Shown piece by piece: positions 8,522-17,589 of a DNA stretch of 64,000 bases (its first letter is position 1; each line of letters begins with the position of its first letter). The stretch covers positions 1 to 64,000 of the forward strand of contig NZ_JACHJK010000012.1 in the NCBI RefSeq assembly GCF_014203595.1, written 5' to 3'. Below the pieces are notes generated by a model. The model worked only from the letters and a program-made list of their open reading frames with translations. It searched no databases and was not told the DNA's origin. A program made the translations under genes and the position numbers. This DNA is from Streptomyces echinatus (GTDB lineage Bacteria > Actinomycetota > Actinomycetes > Streptomycetales > Streptomycetaceae).

Positions 8522-9337
8522 GTGGCAGGAGTCGCACGCCGCCGTCTCGACGCGGAGCTGGTCCGCCGGAAGCTCGCCCGTTCACGCGAGCACGCCAGCC
8601 AGCTGATCGCCGCCGGGCGGGTCACCGTCGGCAAGACCGTGGCGACCAAGCCGGCCACCCAGGTGGAGACCGCGGCGGCGATCGTCGTCCAGAGCGACGA
8701 CAGCGATCCCGACTACGTCTCCCGGGGCGGGCACAAGCTGGCCGGCGCGCTGCAGGCCTTCGTGCCGCAGGGGCTCGTGGTCGAGGGCCGGCGCGCGCTG
8801 GACGCCGGGGCGTCCACCGGCGGTTTCACCGACGTCCTGCTGCGCGCGGGCGCCGCCGGTGTCGTCGCGGTGGACGTCGGCTACGGACAGCTCGCCTGGT
8901 CTCTGCAGAGCGATGAACGCGTCACCGTCAAGGACCGTACGAACGTACGCGAGTTGACGCTTGAGGCGATCGATGGGGAACCTGTGGATCTTGTCGTGGG
9001 CGATCTGTCCTTCATCCCGCTCGGGCTGGTGCTGCCGGCCCTGAAGCGGTGCGTGACACCGGACGCCGACCTGGTGATGATGGTCAAGCCGCAGTTCGAG
9101 GTGGGGAAGGAGCGGCTCGGCAGCGGGGGTGTCGTACGGAGTCCGCAGCTGCGGGCGGAGGCCGTGCGAGGAGTGGCCGAGAAGGCGTGGGAGCTGGGAC
9201 TCGGGGTGCGAGGGGTCACCGCCAGTCCGCTGCCCGGGCCCTCGGGGAACGTCGAGTACTTTCTCTGGCTGCGGGCGGGGGCACCTCAGGTGGACCCGGC
9301 CGACGTCGAACGTGCAGTGGCGGAGGGGCCGCGTTGA
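8522..9337 (+). CDS. tlyA: TlyA family rRNA 2'-O-methyltransferase
   Basis: The product is 271 residues. An N-terminal S4 RNA-binding domain (LDAELVRRKLARSREHASQL) is followed by an RrmJ-fold methyltransferase with the SAM motif DAGASTGGFTDVLL near residue 95. The catalytic Lys-Asp-Lys-Glu type residues are plausible in SRGGHKL, VGDLSF and MVKPQFE. Actinobacterial TlyA methylates cytidines in 16S (C1409) and 23S (C1920) rRNA and confers capreomycin susceptibility. The GTG start has AGGAG about 11 bases upstream. It overlaps nadK by 4 bp. Confidence 0.95.
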   Translation: MAGVARRRLDAELVRRKLARSREHASQLIAAGRVTVGKTVATKPATQVETAAAIVVQSDDSDPDYVSRGGHKLAGALQAFVPQGLVVEGRRALDAGASTGGFTDVLLRAGAAGVVAVDVGYGQLAWSLQSDERVTVKDRTNVRELTLEAIDGEPVDLVVGDLSFIPLGLVLPALKRCVTPDADLVMMVKPQFEVGKERLGSGGVVRSPQLRAEAVRGVAEKAWELGLGVRGVTASPLPGPSGNVEYFLWLRAGAPQVDPADVERAVAEGPR

Positions 9338-10239
9338 CACAGAACCTGGCGCGTACTGTTTTCCTGCTCGCCCACACCGGGCGGCCCGCGGCGATCCGCA
9401 GTGCGGAACTCGTCGTCAAGGGCCTGCTGCGGCATGGCATCGGGGTGCGGGTGCTGGAGGAGGAGGCGCGCGATCTGCCGCTCCCGGACGAGGTGGACCT
9501 CGTCAAGGAGGCGACCGCGCAGTGCCTGGACGGGTGCGAGCTGCTGATCGTGCTGGGCGGTGACGGCACGCTGCTGCGGGGGGCCGAGTTCGCGCGGGCC
9601 TCCGGGGTGCCGATGCTCGGCGTCAACCTCGGACGCGTCGGGTTCCTCGCGGAGGCCGAGCGGGACGACCTCGACCGGGTGGTCGACCGGGTGGTGGCGC
9701 GGTCGTACGAGGTCGAGGAGCGGATGACCGTCGACGTCGTCGTGCACCGCAACGGCGACATCGTGCACACCGACTGGGCACTGAACGAGGCGGCCGTGCA
9801 GAAGGCCGGCGCCGAGAAGCTGCTGGAGGTCGTGCTGGAGATCGACGGGCGGCCGGTGACGGGCTTCGGCTGCGACGGCGTCGTCCTCTCCACGCCCACC
9901 GGCTCCACGGCGTACGCCTTCTCCGCCGGGGGACCGGTGGTCTGGCCGGAGGTGGAGGCACTGCTGATGGTGCCGATCAGCGCGCACGCACTGTTCGCGA
10001 AGCCGCTGGTCACCTCGCCGGACTCGGTGCTCGCGGTGGAGGTGCTGCCGCACATCCCGCCGGGGGTGCTGTGGTGCGACGGGCGGCGGACCGTCGAGCT
10101 GCCGCCCGGAGCGCGGGTGGAGGTACGCCGGGGGGCCGTTCCGGTGCGGCTGGCCCGGCTGCACCACTCGTCCTTCACCGACCGCATCGTGGCGAAGTTC
10201 GCGCTGCCGACGACCGGATGGCGAGGGGCACCCCACTAG
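9334..10239 (+). CDS. nadK: NAD kinase
   Basis: The 301-residue cytosolic enzyme phosphorylates NAD to NADP. The catalytic GGDGT motif (LIVLGGDGTLLRGA) is near residue 73, and the NE motif (WALNEAAVQK) and substrate loop CDGVVLSTPTGSTAYAFSAGG, cited as STPTGSTAY, follow. The start is TTG at 9334, inside the stop codon of tlyA, with GGAGG 8 bases upstream. The rare TTG start and the overlap imply translational coupling to tlyA. Confidence 0.95.
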   Translation: MTQNLARTVFLLAHTGRPAAIRSAELVVKGLLRHGIGVRVLEEEARDLPLPDEVDLVKEATAQCLDGCELLIVLGGDGTLLRGAEFARASGVPMLGVNLGRVGFLAEAERDDLDRVVDRVVARSYEVEERMTVDVVVHRNGDIVHTDWALNEAAVQKAGAEKLLEVVLEIDGRPVTGFGCDGVVLSTPTGSTAYAFSAGGPVVWPEVEALLMVPISAHALFAKPLVTSPDSVLAVEVLPHIPPGVLWCDGRRTVELPPGARVEVRRGAVPVRLARLHHSSFTDRIVAKFALPTTGWRGAPH

Positions 10240-10240
10240 C

Positions 10241-10345
10241 GCCGCCCGACAACGCCGCCCGACAACGCCTTCCGGCAGCGCCGCCCGACGGGGTGGTTCC
10301 GTTTCTTCGCCGGCCGCGGGTGCTCCGTGGCCGGCCGCGCCCCGC
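10241..10345. repeat. Short direct repeats and a degenerate Streptomyces intergenic element
   Basis: The 217-bp gap between nadK and recN starts with copies of CGCCGCCCGACAA spaced 13 bp apart, plus a further partial copy near 10280. From about 10313, GCCGGCCGCGGGTGCTCCGT resembles the element more fully present at 54980-55031. No terminator with a T-tract is visible. Confidence 0.55.
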
Positions 10346-10456
10346 TGCGCGGCCGCGCGCCGGGACAGCCCCGCGCCCGTCGGACGGGACCACTCGCCGG
10401 AGTGATAGGGGCGGCCTGTGTGCACTCCCCGCCCCGGACCTCGTATGGTCTGTTCC

Positions 10457-12187
10457 GTGTTGGAGGAGATGCGGATACGGTCGCTCGGGGTCATCGACGA
10501 TGCTGTCGTCGAGTTGTCGCCGGGGTTCACCGCCGTCACCGGTGAGACGGGTGCGGGCAAGACCATGGTGGTCACCAGCCTGGGGCTGCTGCTCGGCGGC
10601 CGGGCGGACCCGGCGCTCGTGCGGATCGGCGCCGAGAAGGCGGTCGTGGAGGGACGGATCGCCGTACCCTCCGGCGCCGCCGCCGTCGTACGCGCCGAGG
10701 AGGCCGGGGCCGAGCTGGACGACGGTGCCCTGCTGATCAGCCGCACCATCTCCGCCGAGGGGCGCTCCCGGGCCCACCTGGGCGGGCGCAGCGTGCCCGT
10801 CGGGCTGCTCGCCGAGCTGGCCGACGATCTGGTGGCCGTGCACGGGCAGACCGACCAGCAGGGGCTGCTGAAGCTGTCCCGGCAGCGGCAGGCGCTCGAC
10901 CGGTACGCGGGCGACACCGTCGCCGTGCCGCTCGCCAAGTACACGGAGGCGTACAAGCGGCTGCGGGCCGTCGCCACCGAGCTGGAGGAGATCACCACGC
11001 GCGCGCGTGAGCGGGCGCAGGAAGCCGATCTGCTGCGGTACGGCCTCGACGAGGTCGCCGCGGTGGAACCCCGCGCCGGTGAGGACGTGGAGCTGGCCGA
11101 GGAGGCCGAGCGGCTGGGGCACGCCGAGGGGCTGTCGTCCGCCGCGACGGCCGCGCACGCCGCTCTCGCGGGCAATCCCGAGGACCCCGAGGGGATCGAC
11201 GCCGCCACGCTCGTCGCGGGCGCCCACCGGGCCCTGGAGGCCGTGCGGTCGCACGATCCGGCGCTGGGCGCGCTCGCCGACCGGATCGGGGAGATCGGCA
11301 TCCTGCTCGGTGACGTGGCGGGTGAGCTGGCGGGATACGCCGACGATCTCGACGCCGATCCGCTGCGGCTGGCCGCCGTGGAGGAGCGCCGGGCCGCCCT
11401 GACCGCGTTGACGCGCAAGTACGGCGAGGACGTGAACGCCGTCCTGGCGTGGGCCGAGCAGAGCGCCGCCCGGCTCACCGAGCTGGACGGCGACGACGAG
11501 CGGATCGGCGAACTGACCGCCGAGCGGGACGCGCTCCGCACGGAACTGGGCGGGCTCGCGCAGGCGCTGACGGACGCGCGGACCGGGGCCGCCGAGCGGT
11601 TCGCCGCGGCGGTGACCGCCGAGCTCGCCTCGCTGGCGATGCCCCACGCGCGCGTGTCCTTCGACATCCGGCAGACCGAGGACCCCGAGGGCGTCGAGGT
11701 GGGCGGCCGCACGGTCGCCTACGGCCCCTCGGGCGTGGACGAGGTCGAACTGCTGCTCGCCCCGCACCCGGGCGCCCCGCCGCGTCCCATCGCCAAGGGC
11801 GCGTCCGGTGGTGAGCTGTCCCGGGTGATGCTCGCCGTCGAGGTCGTCTTCGCGGGCACGGACCCCGTGCCGACGTACCTCTTCGACGAGGTCGACGCCG
11901 GTGTCGGCGGCAAGGCGGCGGTCGAGATCGGCCGGCGCCTGGCGAAGCTCGCCAGGACCGCGCAGGTCGTCGTGGTCACCCACCTGCCCCAGGTCGCCGC
12001 GTTCGCCGACCGCCAGCTGCTGGTGGAGAAGACCAACGACGGCTCCGTCACCCGCTCCGGCGTCAAGGTCCTGGAGGGCGAGGAACGCGTCCGCGAGCTG
12101 TCCCGCATGCTGGCCGGTCAGGAGGACTCCGAAACGGCCCGTGCGCACGCGGAGGAACTGCTGGCGACGGCGCGGGCGGATCTCTAG
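10457..12187 (+). CDS. recN: DNA repair protein RecN
   Basis: The 576-residue SMC-like ATPase acts in double-strand-break repair. It has Walker A GETGAGKT at about 29-36, a long coiled-coil middle of heptad-like Glu/Arg-rich helices, the signature KGASGGELSRVMLA, Walker B TYLFDEVDAGVGG near 473 and a C-terminal VVTHLPQVA H-loop. The start is uncertain: GTG 10457 gives MLEEMRIRSLG; in-frame GTG/ATG codons lie upstream (10418, 10445) and ATG 10469 lies downstream. The last 12 bases of TTGGAGGAG sit too close to ATG 10469 to be its ribosome site. Confidence 0.93.
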   Translation: MLEEMRIRSLGVIDDAVVELSPGFTAVTGETGAGKTMVVTSLGLLLGGRADPALVRIGAEKAVVEGRIAVPSGAAAVVRAEEAGAELDDGALLISRTISAEGRSRAHLGGRSVPVGLLAELADDLVAVHGQTDQQGLLKLSRQRQALDRYAGDTVAVPLAKYTEAYKRLRAVATELEEITTRARERAQEADLLRYGLDEVAAVEPRAGEDVELAEEAERLGHAEGLSSAATAAHAALAGNPEDPEGIDAATLVAGAHRALEAVRSHDPALGALADRIGEIGILLGDVAGELAGYADDLDADPLRLAAVEERRAALTALTRKYGEDVNAVLAWAEQSAARLTELDGDDERIGELTAERDALRTELGGLAQALTDARTGAAERFAAAVTAELASLAMPHARVSFDIRQTEDPEGVEVGGRTVAYGPSGVDEVELLLAPHPGAPPRPIAKGASGGELSRVMLAVEVVFAGTDPVPTYLFDEVDAGVGGKAAVEIGRRLAKLARTAQVVVVTHLPQVAAFADRQLLVEKTNDGSVTRSGVKVLEGEERVRELSRMLAGQEDSETARAHAEELLATARADL

Positions 12188-12206
12188 CGGGTCCTAGGGT
12201 GGCCGG

Positions 12207-12953
12207 ATGATCTTCACACGGAAGTCCGGCTCCCTCCTGCTGTCCGCCGCGCTCACCCGGCTCGGCTTCGTCCTCCTGCGCGCCAGCCCGCCCGGGGGCC
12301 CGGCGCGCAGGGAGCGGAAGAACCACGCCGGGCGGAGCGTCGAGCTGTACGCGGCGCCCGCCTCGGCGCTGGGGACGGCGGTCGCCGCGGGCCGGGTGCA
12401 CCCCGGTGCCGGGCTCGCCGTGCTGGCCGCCGGGGCCTGCGGGGCGTACGACGACGTCGCCGGTGACCACCGGCGCGGCCTGCGGGCACATCTCGGCGCG
12501 CTGCGGGAGGGCGAGGTCACCAGCGGTGCCGTGAAGCTGTTCGGGGTGTCCGCGGCCGGGCTCGTCGCGGGCGCGCTGCTGAAGGAGCGGCCGCTGGACA
12601 AGCTGCTCGCCGGCATCGTGATCGCGGGGACCGCCCACTTCGTCAACCTGGTCGACGTGCGTCCCGGCAAGGCGCTCGGTGCGGTGCTCGTGCTCGGGAC
12701 ACCGGGGCTGCTGCGGAAGGGGCCGGGCGGGGAACTGGCCGCCGTCGCGGTGGGCGGCGCGGCGGCCGTGCTGCGTGAGGACCTCGGTGAGCGCGCCATG
12801 ATCGGGGACACGGGGGCGCACGCCCTCGGTGCCGCCCTGGGGGCGGCCGTGGCGGCGGGCAACCGGCGCGCGGGGCTGCTCGCGCACGCCGTCGCGGTCG
12901 TGGCCGCCGCCGGGTACGGGGACCGGGTCACCGCGTGGGCCCGCTCATGGTGA
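12207..12953 (+). CDS. Degenerate MraY/WecA-like membrane protein
   Basis: The 248-residue hydrophobic protein has about six to seven membrane segments. Three short motifs recall polyprenyl-phosphate N-acetylhexosamine-1-phosphate transferases: AYDDVAGD (residues 80-87, cf. the Mg-binding DD motif), NLVDVRPGKALG (147-158, cf. NxxDGxDGLA) and MIGDTGAHALGA (198-209, cf. FMGDTGSxxLG). The family is normally 320-360 residues, so it is shortened. The job could be a glycan-lipid transferase or a non-catalytic relative. It starts 19 bp after recN, and a GT4 glycosyltransferase follows in the same direction. Confidence 0.8.
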   Translation: MIFTRKSGSLLLSAALTRLGFVLLRASPPGGPARRERKNHAGRSVELYAAPASALGTAVAAGRVHPGAGLAVLAAGACGAYDDVAGDHRRGLRAHLGALREGEVTSGAVKLFGVSAAGLVAGALLKERPLDKLLAGIVIAGTAHFVNLVDVRPGKALGAVLVLGTPGLLRKGPGGELAAVAVGGAAAVLREDLGERAMIGDTGAHALGAALGAAVAAGNRRAGLLAHAVAVVAAAGYGDRVTAWARSW

Positions 12954-13219
12954 CCGGCTGACCTCGCGGGACGCGGTCGTACGGGGCGCGGCGTGCCGGG
13001 GTCTTCTCACCCTTGTGGGTGACGTGCTCCGGCGCATTGCCCCGGCCCGCCGCACTGTGCGCCCTCCGGATTTCCCGTAACCGCCGTTCCCCCTGGCATG
13101 CTTGAGGGAACACGGTCCGCGCGGGAGGCGCGCGGGGTACGTCCTTCCGCCCCTCCGAGCCCGCTACCTTCTGTACGTTTCCTCGTGTCCGCCCACGCCG
13201 AACCAGGAGCGCCGGCCCC

Positions 13220-14356
13220 GTGAGCCCCCTGAGCAGCAACGCGCCGCACGGCCAGTCGCCGCTGCGCACCGTGCAGGTGCTGGGCGGAGGCAACGCCGGC
13301 AGCAGCGCGCACGTGCGCTCGCTGGCGGAGGGGCTCGTGGCCAGGGGCGTGCGGGTCACGGTGTGCGCCCCCCTTGAGGCGGACCGCGCCTACGACTTCA
13401 CCGGGGCCGGCGCCGACCATGTGCATGTGCCCCGCAGCAGCGACCCCGTCTCCGTGGCCGCGCTCCGGACTGCCTGCGCCAACGCCGACCTGGTGCACGC
13501 GCACGGGCTGCACGCCTCCTTCCGCGCCGTCCTCGCGCTCGGCGGACGCACCACCCCACTGGTCGTCACCTGGCACAACCGGGCACAGGTGGAGGGACCG
13601 CGGGCGCAGTTGCTGCGCCTGCTGGAGCGGCGGGTCGTGCGGACGGCGGCCGTGGTCCTCGGCACCAGCTCCGACCTGGTGGACCGGGCCAGGCGGACGG
13701 GAGCGCGGGACGCCCGGCTCGCGGCCGTCGGCCTGCCGGAGCGGCGGCGGCCCGCCGTCTCCGACGACCCCGACCGGCAGCGCCCCAAGGTCCGTGCCGA
13801 ACTGGGCGCCACCGGCCGCCCGTTGCTCATCGCGGTCGGCTCCCTCGACCGCCACCGCGGCTACGAGGTCCTGCTCGACGCGGCGCGCGCCTGGCGGGAC
13901 CTGGACCCGGTGCCGCTGGTGGTGATCGCGGGGGAGGGGCCGCTGCGGCCGGTCCTGCAGCAGCGGATCGAGGACGAGGAGCTGCCGGTGCGGCTCATCG
14001 GGCGCCGTGAGGACGTGCCCGAGCTGCTGGCCGCCGCCGACCTGGCGCTGGTCACGAGCAGTTGGGAGTCGCGGTCCGTCCTCGCGCAGGAGGCGCTGCT
14101 CGCGCGCGTACCGCTCGTCGCGACCCGTGTCGGCGGCGTCCCGGACCTCGTCGGCGACGCGGCCGAACTCGTGCCGTACGGCGATCCGGCGGCCCTCGCC
14201 GGCACGGTCCTGCGGCTTCTGGCGGACCCGGAGCGGTGCGCACTGCTGCGGGAGCGCGGGCTGCGGCAGGCGGCGACCTGGCCGACGGAGGACGAGACCG
14301 TCGCCCAGGTGCTCAGCGTGTACGACGAGTTGACCCAGCCCAGGCCGCTGGCCTAG
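13220..14356 (+). CDS. GT4-family glycosyltransferase
   Basis: The 378-residue GT-B fold enzyme has an N-terminal acceptor domain beginning TVQVLGGGNAGSSAHVRSL and a DLVHAHGLHASF motif. The C-terminal nucleotide-sugar domain has VGSLDRHRGYEVLLDA, LIGRREDVPELLAAADLAL and the E-x7-E element ESRSVLAQEALLARVPLVATRVGG, cited as SWESRSVLAQEALL. The family retains anomeric configuration; donor and acceptor are unknown. The GTG start has AGGAG 12 bases upstream. With the MraY-like gene 266 bp upstream it may make or modify a lipid-linked or exported glycan, which is inference. Confidence 0.88.
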   Translation: MSPLSSNAPHGQSPLRTVQVLGGGNAGSSAHVRSLAEGLVARGVRVTVCAPLEADRAYDFTGAGADHVHVPRSSDPVSVAALRTACANADLVHAHGLHASFRAVLALGGRTTPLVVTWHNRAQVEGPRAQLLRLLERRVVRTAAVVLGTSSDLVDRARRTGARDARLAAVGLPERRRPAVSDDPDRQRPKVRAELGATGRPLLIAVGSLDRHRGYEVLLDAARAWRDLDPVPLVVIAGEGPLRPVLQQRIEDEELPVRLIGRREDVPELLAAADLALVTSSWESRSVLAQEALLARVPLVATRVGGVPDLVGDAAELVPYGDPAALAGTVLRLLADPERCALLRERGLRQAATWPTEDETVAQVLSVYDELTQPRPLA

Positions 14357-14441
14357 GTCTTCCGGCCGGGCCGTGGCGGGCCGGAGGTGGCGGGCCGGAC
14401 CGGGCCGGGGCACCGTGCCGGCGCCCGCGAGCCCGGCGTGA

Positions 14442-16088
14442 CTAAGGGACGTGGCGGCGGGCGCGGAGGGCCAGGCTCAGGGCCAGGACCGTCTGCGGAT
14501 CGTCGAGGTCGGTGCCCAGCAACTCACCGATGCGGGCGAGGCGGTTGTAGAGGGTCTGCCGGTTGAGATGCAGTTCGCGGGCCGTCTCCGCCTTGCGGCC
14601 GGCGTGCGCGAGATAGGTCTCCAGGGTCGGCAGCAGCGGCGGCCTGGAGCGGTGGTCGTGGTCGCGCACCGGGCCGATCGCACGGTCCACGAACGCCGCC
14701 AGGTCCGGGTGGTCGCGCAGCCGCCACAGCAGCAGGTCGATGTCGAGGCGCCGGGCGTCGTACCAGGGCCGGTCGGTCAGGCCCTGGGCTGCCGTCGCCG
14801 TCTCCGCCGCGTGCCGCAGCCCCGCCGAGGCCGCCGCCCAGCCGCCGGCCACCCCGACCACCACCACCGGAGGCGGCGAGCCCGGCCGGCGCATCCCGGC
14901 CCGGTCCACGCCCGCCCGCAGCGCCGCCGCCACCCGGTCCGCGACCGCCGCCCGCTCCGACTCCGAGCGCAGTCCCAGCAGTACCAGGACCCGGCCCTCC
15001 ACCGGCCGCACCCCCAGCAGCACCGGCACGCCCACCGCGGCCAGCTCCTCCGAGACCGCCCGGGCCAGCACCGCCCAGCCCCCGCCCGGGGAGAGGCTGT
15101 CCCCGATCCGCATCACCACCGGCAGCAGCGGGCTGTCGCCGGGCTTGAAGCCGAGGACCCGGGCCTGCGCCGGGGCGTCCTCCGCCGTGATGCGGCCCTC
15201 GGCGAGATCGGTGAGGAAGTCGCCGCGCCCGCGTGCCGCCAGCTCCTCCTCCTGCCGGGCCTGCATCAGCACCACGGCCAGGATGCCCGCGGCCCGCTCG
15301 GCGGCCATCCGGTGCACGGGGGCCAGCGGTGAGCGCACCGGCAGCAGGACCAGGCGGGCGCGCACCGAACCCGCCGTACCCGGCCCGCCGCCGGGCACGT
15401 CCACCAGCACCGAACCGGCGGGCGGCGGGGCCTCCTTGTGCGGGCCGCGCAGCCCCTCCCACACCTGGAGCGGATCGGCGCCCTCGGGCCCTTCCCCGGC
15501 GGCGTAGAGCAGCCGGCCGCCGGCCGTCTCCAGGAACACCGGGTTGCCGCAGAAACCGGCCAGGATGCCCAGCACCTGCGGCACACCGCCACCGCCCAGC
15601 AGGGCCTCGGTGCAGCGCCGGTGCACCTCCTCCGCGCGCTGGAGCAGGGCGTAGTGGCCGTTGACGATCTCGGTGTGGATCTCCTCGGTCACCGTCACGA
15701 ACGGCACCTCGCGATGCAGCTGGACCAGCGGCAGACCCGCCGCCCGGGCCGTGTCCACCAGGGCCGCGGGCAGCCGGGCGAAGCGCGGTCCCAGCTCCAC
15801 CACCAGGGCGGCGATCCCCCGCTCGGCCAGCGTCCGGACGAACGCCCGCTGCTCGGCCGGCCGGGTGCCGAGACCGTAGCCGGTGGTGAGCAGCAGCTCG
15901 CCGCCCTTGAGCAGCGAGGCGATGTTCGGCACCTCGCCCGCGTGCACCCAGCGGACGGTCCGGCCGAGCCGGTCGCCGCCCGCCAGGATCTCCGGCAGCC
16001 CGCTGCGCAGGCCGGGCAGCTCCAGGGCCCGCTGCACGGTGATACCGGCGCCCTGGGTGTCGAATCGGTGGTCCGTACGGCTGTCCAT
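14442..16088 (-). CDS. PucR-family transcriptional regulator
   Basis: The product is 548 residues. An N-terminal PucR/purine-catabolism-regulator domain (LPGLRSGLPEILAGGDRLGR, cited in part; WVHAGEVPNIASLLKGGELLLTTG cited as LKGGELLLTTG) is followed by a GGDEF-like middle region. A C-terminal PucR-type helix-turn-helix follows (ETARELHLNRQTLYNRLARI). Such regulators respond to nitrogen or purine metabolites and usually control adjacent catabolic genes. The downstream-facing neighbour on the same strand is an FAD oxidase 44 bp upstream of this gene's start, so the two could be co-transcribed. The ATG at 16088 is the first codon of the conserved region. Confidence 0.88.
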   Translation of the reverse strand: MDSRTDHRFDTQGAGITVQRALELPGLRSGLPEILAGGDRLGRTVRWVHAGEVPNIASLLKGGELLLTTGYGLGTRPAEQRAFVRTLAERGIAALVVELGPRFARLPAALVDTARAAGLPLVQLHREVPFVTVTEEIHTEIVNGHYALLQRAEEVHRRCTEALLGGGGVPQVLGILAGFCGNPVFLETAGGRLLYAAGEGPEGADPLQVWEGLRGPHKEAPPPAGSVLVDVPGGGPGTAGSVRARLVLLPVRSPLAPVHRMAAERAAGILAVVLMQARQEEELAARGRGDFLTDLAEGRITAEDAPAQARVLGFKPGDSPLLPVVMRIGDSLSPGGGWAVLARAVSEELAAVGVPVLLGVRPVEGRVLVLLGLRSESERAAVADRVAAALRAGVDRAGMRRPGSPPPVVVVGVAGGWAAASAGLRHAAETATAAQGLTDRPWYDARRLDIDLLLWRLRDHPDLAAFVDRAIGPVRDHDHRSRPPLLPTLETYLAHAGRKAETARELHLNRQTLYNRLARIGELLGTDLDDPQTVLALSLALRARRHVP

Positions 16089-16132
16089 GCAGCGGACGCT
16101 ACCTGCGCAAACGCCCGCAGGACAGCTCCGCG

Positions 16133-17494
16133 CTACACCGGCCGGATGTTGTGGTTGAAGCGGAAGACGTTGTCCGGGTCCCAGCGCCGCTTGATCTTCT
16201 CCAGGCGCAGCAGATTCCCGGCGCCCAGCCCCGCCCGCACCCGCTCGGGGCCCTCGTCGCCGATCAGGTCGAGGGGGACGGCACCCGTGCTCCAGGGCCG
16301 TACGCCGGCGCACGCGTCCCGCACCCAGGCCCGGTTCGGTCCGTCGTCGGCCGGGTCCGCCCAGCAGGCGCAGGCGTGCACCGTCCAGGCCGCGTCCCGG
16401 TACGGCACCGGGTACGGGCGGGGTCCGGCGGTGACCGCGCCGCCGTGCGGGAACAGCACGAACCGGCTGCAGGCCGGTACCGGCATGCGGTCCGCGCGGG
16501 CGTGGAAGACGTCCACGAGCTCGTCGGGCAGGCCGGTCAGGCACTCGGCCGACCAGTGGTTGCGCAGTCCGGACGGGGCGTCGAACAGGCACTGCACGTC
16601 GGTGTAGGGCAGGGCGCCCACGACCTCCGCCTCGTGCGGCAGCGCCAGCAGCGGCCCGGCGAGCCCGCGCAGACCGGACTCGCCGCCCACGTACGTCAGC
16701 AGGGCACCGCACAGCAGCGGGAACTCGGCCGGCGGACCGGTCAGGTACAGCACCGCGCCGCCCACCTCGTCCGGGCCGGTACGGATGATCTCGCGGAAGG
16801 CGCGGACCAGGTCAGGCCCGGTCCCCGGCAGGCACAGCAGCAGTGCCACGGAGAACTCCGGCAGCTCGTGCAGCTCCAGGGTGAGCGCGGTGGCGATGCC
16901 GAAGTTGCCGCCTCCGCCGTGCAGCGCCCAGAACAGCTCGGGGTTCTCGTCGGCGTTGGCGTGCACCCGCTCGGCGTCGGCGGTCACCAGCTCCACGCCG
17001 AGCAGGTTGTCCGCGGCGAGGCCGAAGACGCGGTCCAGCCAGCCGGTGCCGCCGCCGAGCACGAAGCCGCCGACGCCGGTGGCGGAGGAACGGGCGCCGG
17101 TGGTCGCGAGGCCGTGCGGCAGGGCCGCCCGGTCCAGGTCGCCCGTCGTGGCGCCGCCCTCGACCCGGACGGCCTCCGCCGCCGGGTCGACGGTGACGGC
17201 CCGCATCCGGCGCAGGTCCACCTCGAGCGCGCCGTCGACGCGCGCCGGCCCCGCCACGCCGTGCCCGCCCCCGCGCACGGCGACGCGCAGATCCAGTTCG
17301 CGGGCGAAGCGGACGGCGCGGACGACGTCGGCCGCGTCCGCGCACCGGGCGATGACGGCCGGACGCCGGTCGGGCACCGCGTCGGAGACGGTCCGGGCGT
17401 CGTCGTAGCCGGGGTCTCCCGGGGCGAACACGTCGCCGGCCAGATCCTCACGGAGCTCGGCGAGCGCCGTGCGTGCCTTGGAACGGACGGTCAT
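16133..17494 (-). CDS. FAD-linked oxidase (berberine-bridge-enzyme-like)
   Basis: The product is 453 residues. The FAD PP-loop RGGGHGVAG carries the histidine expected to bind FAD covalently. The second-site cysteine of bicovalent members is replaced (TTGARSSATGVGGFVLGGG, cited as GARSSATGVGG), which suggests monocovalent FAD. HGGGGNFGIAT and the C-terminal BBE motif RWDPDNVFRFNHNI complete the family pattern. It would oxidise an alcohol, amine or sugar with oxygen; the substrate is unknown. There is no clear signal peptide. The ATG at 17494 has AAGGGGG upstream; an earlier in-frame ATG (17521) lacks support. Confidence 0.87.
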   Translation of the reverse strand: MTVRSKARTALAELREDLAGDVFAPGDPGYDDARTVSDAVPDRRPAVIARCADAADVVRAVRFARELDLRVAVRGGGHGVAGPARVDGALEVDLRRMRAVTVDPAAEAVRVEGGATTGDLDRAALPHGLATTGARSSATGVGGFVLGGGTGWLDRVFGLAADNLLGVELVTADAERVHANADENPELFWALHGGGGNFGIATALTLELHELPEFSVALLLCLPGTGPDLVRAFREIIRTGPDEVGGAVLYLTGPPAEFPLLCGALLTYVGGESGLRGLAGPLLALPHEAEVVGALPYTDVQCLFDAPSGLRNHWSAECLTGLPDELVDVFHARADRMPVPACSRFVLFPHGGAVTAGPRPYPVPYRDAAWTVHACACWADPADDGPNRAWVRDACAGVRPWSTGAVPLDLIGDEGPERVRAGLGAGNLLRLEKIKRRWDPDNVFRFNHNIRPV

Positions 17495-17561
17495 GACCGC
17501 CCCCTTCCGGCAGGGGTCCACCTTCCAGCCTAGGCCGGAGGGAGCACCCCGCCCCGCGGAC

Positions 17562-17589
17562 GGCCGCCCCCCCCCGGGGGGGGGCGGCC
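17562..17589. terminator. Perfect C9/G9 palindrome, probable terminator of the GH15 gene
   Basis: GGCCG, nine C, nine G and CGGCC form a 28-bp perfect palindrome with no loop. It begins inside the stop codon of the GH15 gene (minus strand). Extruded or transcribed it would be an extremely stable hairpin ending that gene 67 bp before the next start. The homopolymers make it prone to slippage and to sequencing error. Confidence 0.7.

Noticed and set aside
14357..14441. Terminator between the convergent GT4 and PucR genes
   Set aside because: Only imperfect GGCC-rich pairings with no T-tract; too weak to call.
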